From contig JACVTC010000060.1 in assembly GCA_016946835.1 (NCBI GenBank), positions 441,001-505,000 of the forward strand: a DNA stretch of 64,000 bases. Reading direction: 5' to 3'. Origin of the DNA: Neocallimastix lanati (nom. inval.). Taxonomy: Eukaryota; Neocallimastigomycota; Neocallimastigomycetes; Neocallimastigales; Neocallimastigaceae. This document shows, piece after piece, positions 36,292 to 47,589 of this stretch. Each line of letters starts with the position of its first letter. Position 1 is the first letter of the stretch. A program made the translations under genes and the position numbers. The notes below the pieces were generated by a model. That model made no database searches. It had not been told where the DNA came from and saw only the letters and a program-made list of their open reading frames with translations.

Positions 36292-36974
36292 TATAAACAA
36301 ATTATAATTATATACTATTGCATAATATTTTACTTTCAAATAGTCTGTGCTTATTATCAGAATAAAACAATTTTAACTAAAGATGAAGTATTAAAACTTA
36401 CAGAATATAACTCTTTTAAGTATTATTGTAAAGATAATTTATAGATGATTATCAATATTTTCCTTTTGCTATTTTTTTAGATGAGAATGGAAATACAACA
36501 AGTTATATTATTGATACTTGTACATATGATGATGCTATATTAGGTAATTGTCGTACTATTAATGAAACTTTAGAAGGGAAAGATTATTCCACTTGATGTA
36601 CCAAAAACTCTGATTGTCTTTCAGATAGATTTGTTAATGGTTGTTGTGTATTTAATGATTTAAATCCAGTCAACTGTTGTGTTACTGTCTATACTCCTAC
36701 TTTTTTAAATGGTAGACCAGACTCTCATATACACTGTGGTAAAGCTTTACATGAACCATGTCAAACTAGTGCTGAATGTGCCTTCGAATTATGTAGTATT
36801 ACAGAAAGGTTTTGTTTATTTAGTGATGATGGTCCTTCAGATAGTGATGGTTCAATTATTGCAATGTTGATGTCGGTATTATTATATATAATATTAGGTA
36901 TATTACTCATGATATGCTGTTGTATAAGAAGTCGTCTCCAACTTATCAAAGCTAATACTTACTATAATAACTAA
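36292..36974 (+). pseudogene. Decayed Cys-rich single-pass membrane protein gene
   Basis: A coding-like stretch ending at TAA 36974. Upstream part: a frame including ILTKDEVLKLTEYNSFKYY, broken by a frameshift at about 36442. Then a frame with many cysteines, an in-frame TGA at 36594-36596 (probably a former Trp), more cysteines (NGCC, NCCV, CQTSAEC), one strongly hydrophobic segment (IIAMLMSVLLYIILGILLMI) and a short basic tail (RSRLQ). Layout: extracellular Cys-rich domain, transmembrane helix, cytoplasmic tail. No start codon or signal peptide can be fixed. Function unknown; the family resembles the many Cys-rich surface proteins of anaerobic fungi, from memory only. Confidence 0.6.
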
Positions 36975-37029
36975 AAAAGCTTCATTGTATGTTCATTATA
37001 TATTACCTACGTAATATGTAATATTAGTA

Positions 37030-37687
37030 TTTTAAAATAATGCAATAATATATAATTATATATAATGATAAATGATATATAATGATATATAATTATATAT
37101 AATGATAAATGATATATAATGATATAATTATATATAATGATAAATGATATATAATGATATATAATTATATATAATGATAAATGATATATAATGATATATA
37201 ATGATATATAATGATATATAATGATATATTATGATATATAATAATATTATAAATATTTAACTTATAAAGATACGATTTTTTTGAAAATCTAACAATTATA
37301 ATATTATATAATATTTTAATAAATTATAAGTAATTAGGTTAATATTTAATTATGTATAATATATTTTAATATTTATATATATCTAATATTAGAAAAGTAT
37401 CGGTATAATTATATATAATATTCATAATATTATATAATATTATAATTGTTAGATTTTCAAAAAAATCGTATCTTTATAAGTTAAATATTTATAATATAAT
37501 TATATATCATAATATATCATTATATATCATTATATATCATTTATCATTATATATAATATTATATATAATTATACCGAAAACTTTTCTAATATTAGATATA
37601 TATAAATATTAAAATATATTATACATAATTAAATATTAACCTAATTACTTATAATTTATTAAAAGTTTTAATAAATTACATAATGTA

Positions 37688-37690
<3 letters not shown>
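37030..37690. repeat. Interleaved inverted repeats (order R-A-B-A'-R'-B')
   Basis: R (37035-37240) is a TATAATGATA-type repeat. A (about 37247-37310) contains TTATAAAGATACGATTTTTT. B (about 37310-37412) contains AGTAATTAGGTTAATATTTA. A' (about 37425-37490) is the inverse of A, R' (about 37495-37550) the inverse of R, and B' (about 37565-37665) the inverse of B. A plain palindrome would give B' before A', so the order is rearranged. A poly-T tract follows. Confidence 0.75.

Positions 37691-37728
<38 letters not shown>
37690..37728. repeat. Poly-T tract
   Basis: Close to 40 T directly right of the interleaved repeats; it could be the tail of a minus-strand retroposon, but no body can be recognised. 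Confidence 0.7.
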
Positions 37729-37733
<5 letters not shown>

Positions 37734-37865
37734 TCTTTTATATCTTTTAAAACGTTATATATAAAATTAAAAATATAAAAAGAAAAGATAAAAATATATC
37801 CCGAAATTATAAATAGTATTTTGGAATGTTTTGAAAATTTTAATAGTGGAACTATTACGTTCACT

Positions 37866-37926
37866 ATTATGAGGGATAGGAATATGAGGATTACTTAGTA
37901 ATCCTCATATTCCTATCCCTCATAAT
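37866..37926. repeat. Perfect 61-bp palindrome (30-bp arms, 1-nt centre)
   Basis: The left arm starts ATTATGAGGGATAGGAATAT and the right arm is its exact inverse, with a single T between. It has clearly higher G+C than its flanks. Confidence 0.95.
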
Positions 37927-38936
37927 CAACTATTATTTCTAATATAGTAATTGGCCAAAGTTTCATATTATTTGCTTCAAATTAGAATTAAACAAAGAAA
38001 GAACAAAAAAATACACAAACACTAGTTAAATTAATACAGGATTTATACTAAATTGAAGGATTTTTCTTTGAGAATGTTACTCGGATGATTCTTGAACCAA
38101 TTAATAAAAAATCAATTTTCTCTTTATCTCAAGAGTCTTTTTTTTTTTTTTTTTTTTTTTTTATTTTTATTTTTATTTTTATTTTTTTTTTGGTAGAGAT
38201 TTAATTAAAATGCTTCCTAATGAACATCTTAACTCCCTAAGAAAAAAATTATATTTAATTAGAGTATATATTTATAAATTTCGATATCCATATAGTATCT
38301 TTTTACTATTGTTTAAAAGCAATGAAAGTTTGTAAATTCTAAAACGTTTTAATAAAGAAATATAAATATATATATGTATGATAAAACTAAAGGAAAATAT
38401 TCTTAAAGAAAAAAGTTTCTTTATATGAAAATAAAATATATAAGATTAAAACTAATTTATGTTTTTTTTTTTTTTTTTTATTATATTTTATTCACTTTAT
38501 TTTTTTTTATATTATATAATATTAAAATTATTTAAATTCTATAACATTTTTTTATTACTATTCATTTTTTTTTTTTATTATATTTTATTCACTATATTTT
38601 TTTTTATTTTTTTTTTTTTATATTATAATGTTAAAATTATTTAAATTCTATTTTTTTTTATTTTTTTTTTTTTATATTATAATGTTAAAATTATTTAAAT
38701 TCTATAACATTTTTTTTATTACTATCATTTTTATTTTCTTTTTTAAAGAAAAATAGTAATATTATTTAATTTTTATATCATTTTTTTTTCATTATATTTT
38801 ATATCTTTTTTTAAAAATAAAAAATAATAGTAAAATAAATTTACTCTCTTTTTAATTTTTCTATTTTTTTAAAACTTAATTTAATTTTTTTTATTAATTT
38901 AAAAAGAAAGTCTATTTAATTTTTGTTAATTTATAT
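37927..38936. other. AT-rich spacer left of the transporter array
   Basis: Poly-T tracts (38136-38165) and two to three T-rich repeats sharing TATTATAATGTTAAAATTAT (38470-38720). 38850-38930 is the 3' flank of the first transporter and resembles the flanks of the third and fifth. Confidence 0.6.
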
Positions 38937-40367
38937 TTAAGCACTGTCCTTAGTTGCATTTCTTTCTTCGATTTCTTTGTTGATCTTTTCAATCTTTTCA
39001 TCTGTTAAACTGTATCTGGAAATAATAATCATACAAATAATAGCAAGAATAGCTGGAATGACACAGACTGTCCAACGAATGGCTTCTTGAGCAGAGGACT
39101 TTTGTTTGTAAAGATCATTCATTAAGTAGTTATTGGAAGTGTTACTAATGTTTTGCATAACGAAAGAAACAATGAAGAAGAGAGAGACAACAACAAGTGG
39201 TGGGTTACGAGTGAATTCAGTCCAGAAATCACTAACCTTGACTGAATTGGTTTGTCCTTCTTCCATAACAACACGTTCCTTAGTTTGAGTGAAACAGAAG
39301 ACAAGAATGATGAAACCAATGACAAAGTAAATAGATAAAGTAGTGAACCATGCCATTGGATCTTTTGGTAAAGTACTTTCTCCAGCTGGTGGTGAAACAT
39401 ATCCAGAAGCTTGAATAATCCAACCTGGAATAGCTCCACCTAAAGCAAAACCGGCTTTGAAGAATAAACCAGTAATAGCATTAACAATAGCTGAAATTCT
39501 ACGACCTGTCTTCCATTCACCATATGAAATAACTTCTGGAACAAGAGCCCATTGATAACCAGTAGCAACACAAACACCAGTAGACTTAATTAAGTTACCA
39601 ATACGGTACCACCAGTCATTGGCATTCATTCTACTAGCAACATATAAGATAGCATTACCAGCGACGGCAACAGTTAAGAAAACGTAGAACATATTCTTCT
39701 TACCAATTAAATTCTTAATAGCTGGCATGAATGGAACAATACAAAGATTTGGAATATTACCGAATAAGTTGAAAAGAATCATATCCCATGGAATTGGAGT
39801 ACCACCAACAATAGCAATGAAAAGGAAAAGTAAAGTGTATACGAAGAAACAACCAATGTTAGCACACCACATACGAAGTGAAGTAAGCATGGTAATTTCA
39901 TCATTATCTCTTGTTAAAGAAGAGTTAATAGCACCATATGGAACATTAACTAAAGTGTAAGATAAAGATAATAAGATGTAAGTAATGTAGATATATGGAA
40001 CGGATGGAGCAAATTTATTCCAGAAAGTAAGAGCTGAGAAAACAGTTAATGGAATACCACCAATAATTAAATATGAACGATATTTACCCCAACGTGGATG
40101 ATTCTTATCAATGAAAGCACCAACAATTGGATCCCAAACCATATCTACAAAACGAACGATTAACATCAAAGTGGAAGCAATACCAGCAGCTTTACTTCTA
40201 TCACCACCTAAAATGTAGACATCGGTACAGAAGAACATAAGTTGAGAAGCAACCGTTTGATAAATTAAATTTTGGGCTAAATCACCAGAAGCGAAACCGA
40301 ATCTTTGAACCCAAGAAAGTTTGTAGAAACCCTTGGCTTCTAAATCTCTTTTATCAACTTCGGACAT
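38937..40367 (-). CDS. GPH-family sugar:cation symporter, copy 1
   Basis: Predicted plasma-membrane importer of a glycoside, pentose or hexuronide coupled to H+ or Na+; substrate unknown. 476 residues, about 12 membrane segments, no signal peptide. GPH hallmarks: R72, D75, D79-P80, G83, D87 and RWGKYR (92-97) in the first cytoplasmic-loop motif; EVISYGEWKTGRR (278-290) in the central one. That is the wording of bacterial xyloside/isoprimeverose-type members, unlike ordinary fungal sugar porters. The ATG is preceded by AATAAATAAATAGCACA (inverse of 40368-40384), conserved at the other copies. The gene is intronless and of balanced composition, which suggests acquisition from bacteria. It diverges from copy 2 across 3.18 kb. 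Regulation: TATA at 40571-40584 and a leader hairpin. Confidence 0.93.
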   Translation of the reverse strand: MSEVDKRDLEAKGFYKLSWVQRFGFASGDLAQNLIYQTVASQLMFFCTDVYILGGDRSKAAGIASTLMLIVRFVDMVWDPIVGAFIDKNHPRWGKYRSYLIIGGIPLTVFSALTFWNKFAPSVPYIYITYILLSLSYTLVNVPYGAINSSLTRDNDEITMLTSLRMWCANIGCFFVYTLLFLFIAIVGGTPIPWDMILFNLFGNIPNLCIVPFMPAIKNLIGKKNMFYVFLTVAVAGNAILYVASRMNANDWWYRIGNLIKSTGVCVATGYQWALVPEVISYGEWKTGRRISAIVNAITGLFFKAGFALGGAIPGWIIQASGYVSPPAGESTLPKDPMAWFTTLSIYFVIGFIILVFCFTQTKERVVMEEGQTNSVKVSDFWTEFTRNPPLVVVSLFFIVSFVMQNISNTSNNYLMNDLYKQKSSAQEAIRWTVCVIPAILAIICMIIISRYSLTDEKIEKINKEIEERNATKDSA

Positions 40368-40485
40368 TGTGCTATTTATTTATTTATTGCTTTTTTTTTA
40401 TTAACTTAAATTACTATTTATTTAAAATATATATCTATATATATTTAGTTTTTTTATATTTTTAATATTAATTTTTTAAAATTTG

Positions 40486-40517
40486 TATATATATTTATTT
40501 TATTCAAAATAAATATA
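40486..40517 (-). promoter_or_regulatory. Leader hairpin, transporter copy 1
   Basis: Arms TATATATATTTATT and its inverse around an 8-nt loop (plus strand TTATTCAA), between the TATA box and the start codon. Confidence 0.65.
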
Positions 40518-40570
40518 TATATAAGTAAATCAATTACTTTTATTTAAAGTTACAAAATACTTTTTTCTTT

Positions 40571-40584
40571 TTTCTCTTTTTATA
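40571..40584 (-). promoter_or_regulatory. TATA-type promoter, copy 1
   Basis: TATAAAAAGAGAAA on the minus strand, about 205-220 bp upstream of the ATG; the same 14-mer precedes copies 2, 3, 4 and 6. Further upstream, TGAAATGTGTCACGTTC (inverse of 40636-40655) is shared with copies 3 and 6. Confidence 0.7.
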
Positions 40585-42149
40585 CTAACTTCTTATAATA
40601 TATAATATATTAATAAAATTTAAAGTTTAATATATTGAACGTGACACATTTCAAAAAATTAAACATAGTTATATTCTATTCAATTTTAATAATAATACGT
40701 TACACAAATAATATTTTATGATTAAATTAGTTTAAAAACAATATAAAAAAGTACACATAATAAAATTAAAAAAAAAAAAAAAAAAAGAAACATAATTTAT
40801 TCTAGCCATATATTTCTTTAATTGATATTTTAGATTTAAAAATAGTACCTATATCCTGTAAAAACAATATAAAAAAGAATAAAATAAAATTAAAAAAAAA
40901 ATAAATAATATGTTCTAGCCATTAATTTCTCTTATTGATATATTAGATTTTAAAAATAGTACTTTTATCTCATTAAATTAATAATAAAATAAAAACAATA
41001 ATAATACTTGTAATGATAATATTAATAATAATAATAATATCATTTAAAAATTTAATATTAATTCTATATTTAACTATAAAATTAAATTTAATATAAATTT
41101 ATTAATACATTTAATTTTTAATATAAAATTTTAATTTATATTTAATTAATATTTTAATTTATTTTAAATTTATTTTTTAATATAATTGTTTACTTTTTAA
41201 TTGTATATATAATAGTTACAAAAATAAATACAAAATAAATAATATTATGGTACAAATTAATATAATGAACGTGATGCATTTCCCATTATAACATTATAAT
41301 AAGTAATGTTTTAATTAAATAATAATAAATAAATAATTAAATAATATGTAAAAAAAATACATAAATAATTTTAAATAATATATTAATAAGCATTTAATAA
41401 TAATTAATAATAATTTTTGTTTAAAATTATAATATTAAATACTTCATGTTAATTAGTATTTATATTAAAAAAATATTAATAATTTAAAAAATATTTCATC
41501 TTGTTTTTCTTTTTTTTAATTATGATTTATTTTAATATAAATATTTTTTTTTTAATTATTTATTATAATATAAATATTTTTAAACAATTAAACAGTCTAA
41601 TAAAAGCATTGCTAAAATAAATAATTAAATAATAAGTAATAATTTAATGAAAAAATAATTAAATATTAAGTAATAAAATGAATAAGTAATTTAAAATAAT
41701 TTATTAATAAATATTTAATAGTAATTAGGTAATTATAATATTTTTGTTTAAAGATATTATATTAAGAATATTAAAGACTATTTAATCTGGTTATTTTTAA
41801 TTATTTATTATAAATTAGTATTTATATTAAAAAATATTAATAATTGTAAAGATTACTTCATCTGGTTATATTTAATTAATTATTATTATATTATAAATAT
41901 AATCTTAATATTTTTAAGCAATTAAGCAGTTTAAAAAATATTGTTAAAAAAATACTTCTTAATCCAGTTATTTTTAAATATTTATTATAATATTAATATT
42001 TAAAAACAATTAAACAAGTTAAAAAGACATTGTTAAAATTGATAAGTAAATAATAAGTAATAAAATACATATATAATTTTAAATAATATATAAATAAATA
42101 ATATATTAATAAATAATATATTAATAAATAATATATTAATAAATAATAC

Positions 42150-42305
42150 ATTATGCCATTACGACAATGATTACTCCTACTGGAGGGGTGATGGGTTTCT
42201 ATTTCGATGCTCGTGGTCAAGGGAGATATATATAGGAATATTAGTGAATATAATCTCAGGCAGATGTGTAACCACGAGTGGAGGGGCGATACTGTACTAA
42301 TATGC
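42150..42305. other. Higher-G+C patch with stem CTCGTGGT/ACCACGAG
   Basis: An isolated island in a very AT-rich spacer. It contains TGGAGGGGTGATGG and, about 100 bp on, TGGAGGGGCGATAC, plus an exact 8-bp inverted pair at 42210-42217 and 42271-42278. No open frame, no tRNA fold. Could be a fragment of a mobile element or a structured RNA; I cannot identify it. Confidence 0.4.
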
Positions 42306-43273
42306 TAGTATATAACATAATGGAAAATGTGTACTAAATTATTTTATTAAAAATTAGTATTTATATTATATATATTAGATTAGTTAATTATTTAAGCCAT
42401 AATTAATGTCGAATAATATTGGTAGAAAATAATAATTACATAATTGTTTAAATATTTTAAGAATTTTAATTAACCTTCATAATTGTTTAAATATTTTAAG
42501 AAATTTAATGATTTTTTCATTTAGTTATTATTTTTTTTATAATTACTTATTATAAATTAGTATTTGCACTATTATTATTTATCATTTATTTAATTATTTT
42601 TTTTTTTTTGAATTAATTAGTATTTATATTATTTAAATATTAATGTCGAATAATATATTGGAAGAAAATAATAATTACATAATTGTTTAAATATTTTAAG
42701 AATTTTAACCTTCATAATTGTTTAAATATTTTAAGAAATTTAATGATTTTTTCATTCAGTTAGTTTTTTATTTAATTTTTTTTTTAATAAAATATTTTAT
42801 TTATTTTTTTTTTTTAATAAAATAATATTAATTATTCATTTTTTTTTAACATAATATAATATATTAAGTGTTTAAAAATAATTTTAAAGTTAATTCTGAT
42901 AATTTTAATTATTTCTTTACTTCCATCTTTTCAATTATATAAATTATTCGAATAATTCTATAAAATATTTAATATATGAGGATATATTTTTTAATGTAAC
43001 ATAATATAAGATAATAAAACTTATTGAAAAATATAATATAATATAATAATATAATAACATAAATTATTTAAAATGATACAATAAAATATTTAATATATGA
43101 GGATATATTTCTCGTGTAACTTATATTAAAATTTACATATCAAAAGTGCTAAATATTTTAAATTTGGCACATTTTGAGATATACAATATTTTTATTATTT
43201 TACAATATATTAAGTACATTCAATATATTGAACTTTAAATATTACTAATATATTATATATAATAAGAAATTAG

Positions 43274-43287
43274 TATAAAAAGAGAAA
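43274..43287 (+). promoter_or_regulatory. TATA-type promoter, copy 2
   Basis: TATAAAAAGAGAAA about 260-270 bp upstream of the ATG. Confidence 0.7.
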
Positions 43288-43366
43288 TAGCTAACTTTCT
43301 TTTATTTTTTATATTTAGTAATTCTAATTTTTTAGTAATACTAAAGATAAGTAATTGAATTACTGA

Positions 43367-43404
43367 TATATATATTTATTTTATTCAGAATAAATATATA
43401 TATA
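43367..43404 (+). promoter_or_regulatory. Leader hairpin, transporter copy 2
   Basis: 14-bp arms TATATATATTTATT and inverse; loop TTATTCAG in gene orientation. Confidence 0.65.
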
Positions 43405-43546
43405 CAAATATAAATAATTAAATAATATTAAAAAATAAAAAAAAATATATAAAAAAAATATATATATATATATATATACGTATATTTTTAGATATATAAT
43501 TTAATTTAAGTTTATAAAAAAAATAACAAATTAAATAAATAGCACT

Positions 43547-44977
43547 ATGTCCGAAGTTGATAAAAGAGATTTAGAAGCCAAGGGTTTCTACAAACTTTCT
43601 TGGGTTCAAAGATTCGGTTTCGCTTCTGGTGATTTAGCCCAAAATTTAATTTATCAAACGGTTGCTTCTCAACTTATGTTCTTCTGTACCGATGTCTACA
43701 TTTTAGGTGGTGATAGAAGTAAAGCTGCTGGTATTGCTTCCACTTTGATGTTAATCGTTCGTTTTGTAGATATGGTTTGGGATCCAATTGTTGGTGCTTT
43801 CATTGATAAGAATCATCCACGTTGGGGTAAATATCGTTCATATTTAATTATTGGTGGTATTCCATTAACTGTTTTCTCAGCTCTTACTTTCTGGAATAAA
43901 TTTGCTCCATCTGTTCCATATATCTACATTACCTATATCTTATTATCTTTATCTTACACTTTAGTTAATGTTCCATATGGTGCTATTAACTCTTCTTTAA
44001 CTAGAGATAATGATGAAATTACCATGCTTACTTCACTTCGTATGTGGTGTGCAAACATTGGTTGTTTCTTCGTATACACTTTACTTTTCCTTTTCATTGC
44101 CATTGTTGGTGGTACTCCAATTCCATGGGATATGATTCTTTTCAATTTATTCGGTAATATTCCAAATCTTTGTATTGTTCCATTCATGCCAGCTATTAAG
44201 AATTTAATTGGTAAGAAGAATATGTTCTACGTTTTCTTAACTGTTGCTGTTGCTGGTAATGCTATTTTATACGTTGCTAGTAGAATGAATGCCAATGACT
44301 GGTGGTACCGTATTGGTAACTTAATTAAGTCTACTGGTGTTTGTGTTGCTACTGGTTATCAATGGGCTCTTGTTCCAGAAGTTATTTCATATGGTGAATG
44401 GAAGACAGGTCGTAGAATTTCAGCTATTGTTAATGCTATTACTGGTTTATTCTTCAAAGCCGGTTTTGCTTTAGGAGGAGCTATTCCAGGTTGGATTATT
44501 CAAGCTTCTGGATATGTTTCACCACCAGCTGGAGAAAGTACTTTACCAAAAGATCCAATGGCATGGTTCACTACTTTATCTATTTACTTTGTCATTGGTT
44601 TCATCATTCTTGTCTTCTGTTTCACTCAAACTAAGGAACGTGTTGTTATGGAAGAAGGACAAACCAATTCAGTCAAGGTTAGTGATTTCTGGACTGAATT
44701 CACTCGTAACCCACCACTTGTTGTTGTCTCTCTCTTCTTCATTGTTTCTTTCGTTATGCAAAACATTAGTAACACTTCTAACAACTACTTAATGAATGAT
44801 CTTTACAAACAAAAGTCCTCTGCTCAAGAAGCCATTCGTTGGACAGTCTGTGTCATTCCAGCTATTCTTGCTATTATTTGTATGATTATTATTTCCAGAT
44901 ACAGTTTAACAGATGAAAAGATTGAAAAGATCAACAAAGAAATCGAAGAAAGAAATGCAACTAAGGACAGTGCTTAA
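43547..44977 (+). CDS. GPH-family sugar:cation symporter, copy 2
   Basis: 476 residues, protein sequence the same as copies 1, 3 and 4, with differences at nucleotide level largely synonymous. The GPH motifs (R72 to R97; E278 to R290) are intact. It is transcribed away from copy 1 and towards copy 3 (2.6 kb tail-to-tail). The 3' flank starts ATATAATTTGCAAAAA and holds a short hairpin, both shared with copy 4 but not with copy 6. Expected to act as an interchangeable dosage copy in the plasma membrane. Confidence 0.93.
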   Translation: MSEVDKRDLEAKGFYKLSWVQRFGFASGDLAQNLIYQTVASQLMFFCTDVYILGGDRSKAAGIASTLMLIVRFVDMVWDPIVGAFIDKNHPRWGKYRSYLIIGGIPLTVFSALTFWNKFAPSVPYIYITYILLSLSYTLVNVPYGAINSSLTRDNDEITMLTSLRMWCANIGCFFVYTLLFLFIAIVGGTPIPWDMILFNLFGNIPNLCIVPFMPAIKNLIGKKNMFYVFLTVAVAGNAILYVASRMNANDWWYRIGNLIKSTGVCVATGYQWALVPEVISYGEWKTGRRISAIVNAITGLFFKAGFALGGAIPGWIIQASGYVSPPAGESTLPKDPMAWFTTLSIYFVIGFIILVFCFTQTKERVVMEEGQTNSVKVSDFWTEFTRNPPLVVVSLFFIVSFVMQNISNTSNNYLMNDLYKQKSSAQEAIRWTVCVIPAILAIICMIIISRYSLTDEKIEKINKEIEERNATKDSA

Positions 44978-45016
44978 ATATAATTTGCAAAAATAATAAT
45001 ATAAAATAAAAATTAT

Positions 45017-45040
45017 CTTCTTAAATTATTTATTAGGAAG
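45017..45040 (+). terminator. 3' hairpin after copy 2
   Basis: CTTCTTAA paired with TTAGGAAG (one G-U) 39 bp beyond the stop; its counterpart after copy 4 is a perfect stem. Could mark the mRNA 3' end; inference only. Confidence 0.4.
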
Positions 45041-46039
45041 TAAGTTGAAATTAATAATAGAAAATATTAAAAAATAATAAATTTTATAAACATTTATTTT
45101 TAATAAAAAAATTAATGTAATTAAATAGTAGTTTAGAAAAATAAAAAATAATAATATTAAATAAAAAAAAAATAAAATAAATATAAAATATAGGTAATGT
45201 AATAAAATAATTATATATTAATATATAATTATATGTAATTATATTGATATTTAATTTTATAATTAAATAAATGAATAGTTTAAAATAAATAAAAATATAA
45301 ATAAAAATAAATAAAAAGTAAATTAAAATAAATAATAAAAATTTTTAAAAAATATATAAAAATATAAATAAAAATAAATAAGAAGTAAATTAAGATAAAT
45401 AATAAAAATTTTTAAAAAAGTATTTATGTTTAAAAAATTGAATTTTATTTAAAAATAAATTAATATAATTGTTTGTAATAAAATATTTTGAAAGAAATAT
45501 AAAAAAAATGAAATAAATGATATAATATATAAAAAGACTATAAACTATACTGAAATAAAATGTAAAAAGACTTTAAAATAAAAAAATATAAAATAAAAAT
45601 ATAAAAAAATTATAAAGTGAAATAAAATATAGAAAAATTAAAAAAAATGAAATAAAAAATAAAAAGACTATAAAATTAAAAAACATGAAATAAAATATAT
45701 ATTAAAAAAAATGAAATAAAAATACAAAAAGATAAAATAAAAAAAAAATGAAATAAAAATATAAAAAGATTATAAAGTGAACTTTATAATCTTTTTATAT
45801 TTTTATAAATCACAAAATAAGTAATTTTAATAAATAATGTCAAATTAACATTAAAGATTTTTTTTTTTTATTTTTTCTATATTTATTTTAAAAAAAATAA
45901 AAAATAACATATTCTTAAAATATTCATTTTATATATGTCTAAAAAAAAAATATTTTTGAAATCTATAAAAAATATTTAAAATAATATAAATATATATATA
46001 TTTAAGATTTAAAAAAGCTTATATATTTTAAAAATATAA

Positions 46040-46395
46040 AAAAAATATTCTTTGAATATCCATTAAAATAAAAAAAATATTCTTTGAATATCCATTAAAA
46101 TAAAAAAAATATTCTTTGAATATCCATTAAAATAAAAAAAATATTCTTTGAATATCCATTAAAATAAAAAAAAATATTCTTTGAATATCCATTAAAATAA
46201 AAAAAAATATTCTTTGAATATCCATTAAAATAAAAAAAATATTCTTTGAATATCCATTAAAATAAAAAAAATATTCTTTGAATATCCATTAAAATAAAAA
46301 AAATATTCTTTGAATATCCATTAAAATAAAAAAAATATTCTTTGAATATCCATTAAAATAAAAAAAAATATTCTTTGAATATCCACTAAAATAAA
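46040..46395. repeat. 32-bp minisatellite, 11 copies
   Basis: The unit contains TATTCTTTGAATATCCATTA, and the A-run in it varies by one or two bases. TTCTTTGAA is itself close to a palindrome. Confidence 0.9.
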
Positions 46396-46723
46396 AAAAA
46401 GTATTTTTTAAAAAAAATAATCTTTTTATTAATATAAAAAGTAAAAGTTTTATAAAATTTTAAATTAAATATATAAATAAAATATTCCAAAAAAAAATAA
46501 AATATTTTTAAAAAATAATTGTTTAAATAAAATGTTTAGAAAAAAAAAATTTTTTTTCAACCTTTATGTTTATTAATTTTATAATATTCATAAAATTAAT
46601 GATATAAAATTAAATATGTATTTAATGATTACGATATTTTTAATATTTCTTATAAATTAAATAAAAACTATAATTTTTTAAAATTTAGTATATTTTTAAA
46701 ATTTAGGAAAAATTTTAACTAAT

Positions 46724-46775
46724 AATTGTAATAGAATTGATATTATTGAATTATGGTTTAAATGTTTAATTTAAA
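46724..46775 (+). pseudogene. Relic of a MULE transposase C terminus
   Basis: Reads NCNRIDIIELWFKCLI then stop, matching the C-terminal tails of the transposases at 4501-5923 (LTKLWFECL) and 33061-34497 (LWKECL), with similar nucleotide wording. Only the last 17 codons or so survive. Confidence 0.6.
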
Positions 46776-47589
46776 TATTATAAAAACTAATAATATTTAT
46801 AGGTCTTCCATTATCAATTAATTAATTTTAATTCCATACTTCCTATTTTTCATTTAAAATATTGATTTCATTAGTATTTTTTATAATAAATAATAAATAG
46901 TAATAATAATAATTATAAAAAAACAAAATAATAATATATATATATAACTAATAAAAATATATAGATTATAAATATATATAGATATACTATTTTTCATTTA
47001 AAATATTATTAACTTTTGTATTTAAATTAATAATAAATAGTCATAATATATTATATTAATGATAAAATAATTAAAAACTACTATAGTAAAATTTTACTTT
47101 TAAAATAAACGAACATATTCATTTATTTATAATTCAATAAGATTAAAATAATAAAAAAATTCAATATTTTATTTATATATTATTTTTGTTTTTTATTTTA
47201 TTTAATTTTTTTTTATTAAATATTTATTATACATATTTTTTAGAGATTACTTTAATTATTATTTAGTAATATATATATTATGTTATTCTATATTATTCTT
47301 TTATTTTTTTTTAAAAAAATAATAATAATTTAATATTTTTTATTATTTTTTTTTTGAATTTCTTAAATTATTCTAAATATTCTTTTATTTTTTTTTAAAA
47401 AAATAATAATAATTTAATAATTTTTTATTATTTTTTTTTGAATTTCTTAAATTATTCTAAATTATTTTGTTTTAATTTTTTAAATTAGTCTATATTACTT
47501 AACTTTTAAATTAATTTTTAACGACTAATTTAAAAGAAAGTTGTTTTATCCTTATTGTATTTTATTTTATTATTTTTTTCAAATTATAT

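Larger units (their letters stand above)
40368..43546. other. Divergent spacer between transporter copies 1 and 2
   Basis: Promoters at both ends. The middle has diverged AT repeats built on AATCTGGTTATTTTTAATTA and TTAAACAATTAAACAGT, a MULE-end-like GAACGTGATGCATTTCCC at 41270-41287, a 42150-42305 patch of higher G+C, and a twice-repeated block with TCGAATAATATTGG/TCGAATAATATATTGG (about 42410 and 42645). No gene. Confidence 0.7.
44978..47589. other. Convergent spacer between copies 2 and 3
   Basis: AT-rich. Holds a 3' hairpin (45017-45040), AAATAAAAATATAAA-type repeats to about 45800, a 32-bp minisatellite (46040-46395), a MULE transposase relic (46724-46775) and a duplicated block with TTATTTTTTTTTGAATTTCT (about 47340 and 47430). 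Confidence 0.7.

Noticed and set aside
36761-36949. 62-codon minus-strand frame
   Set aside because: Antisense of the Cys-rich pseudogene; no supporting signal.
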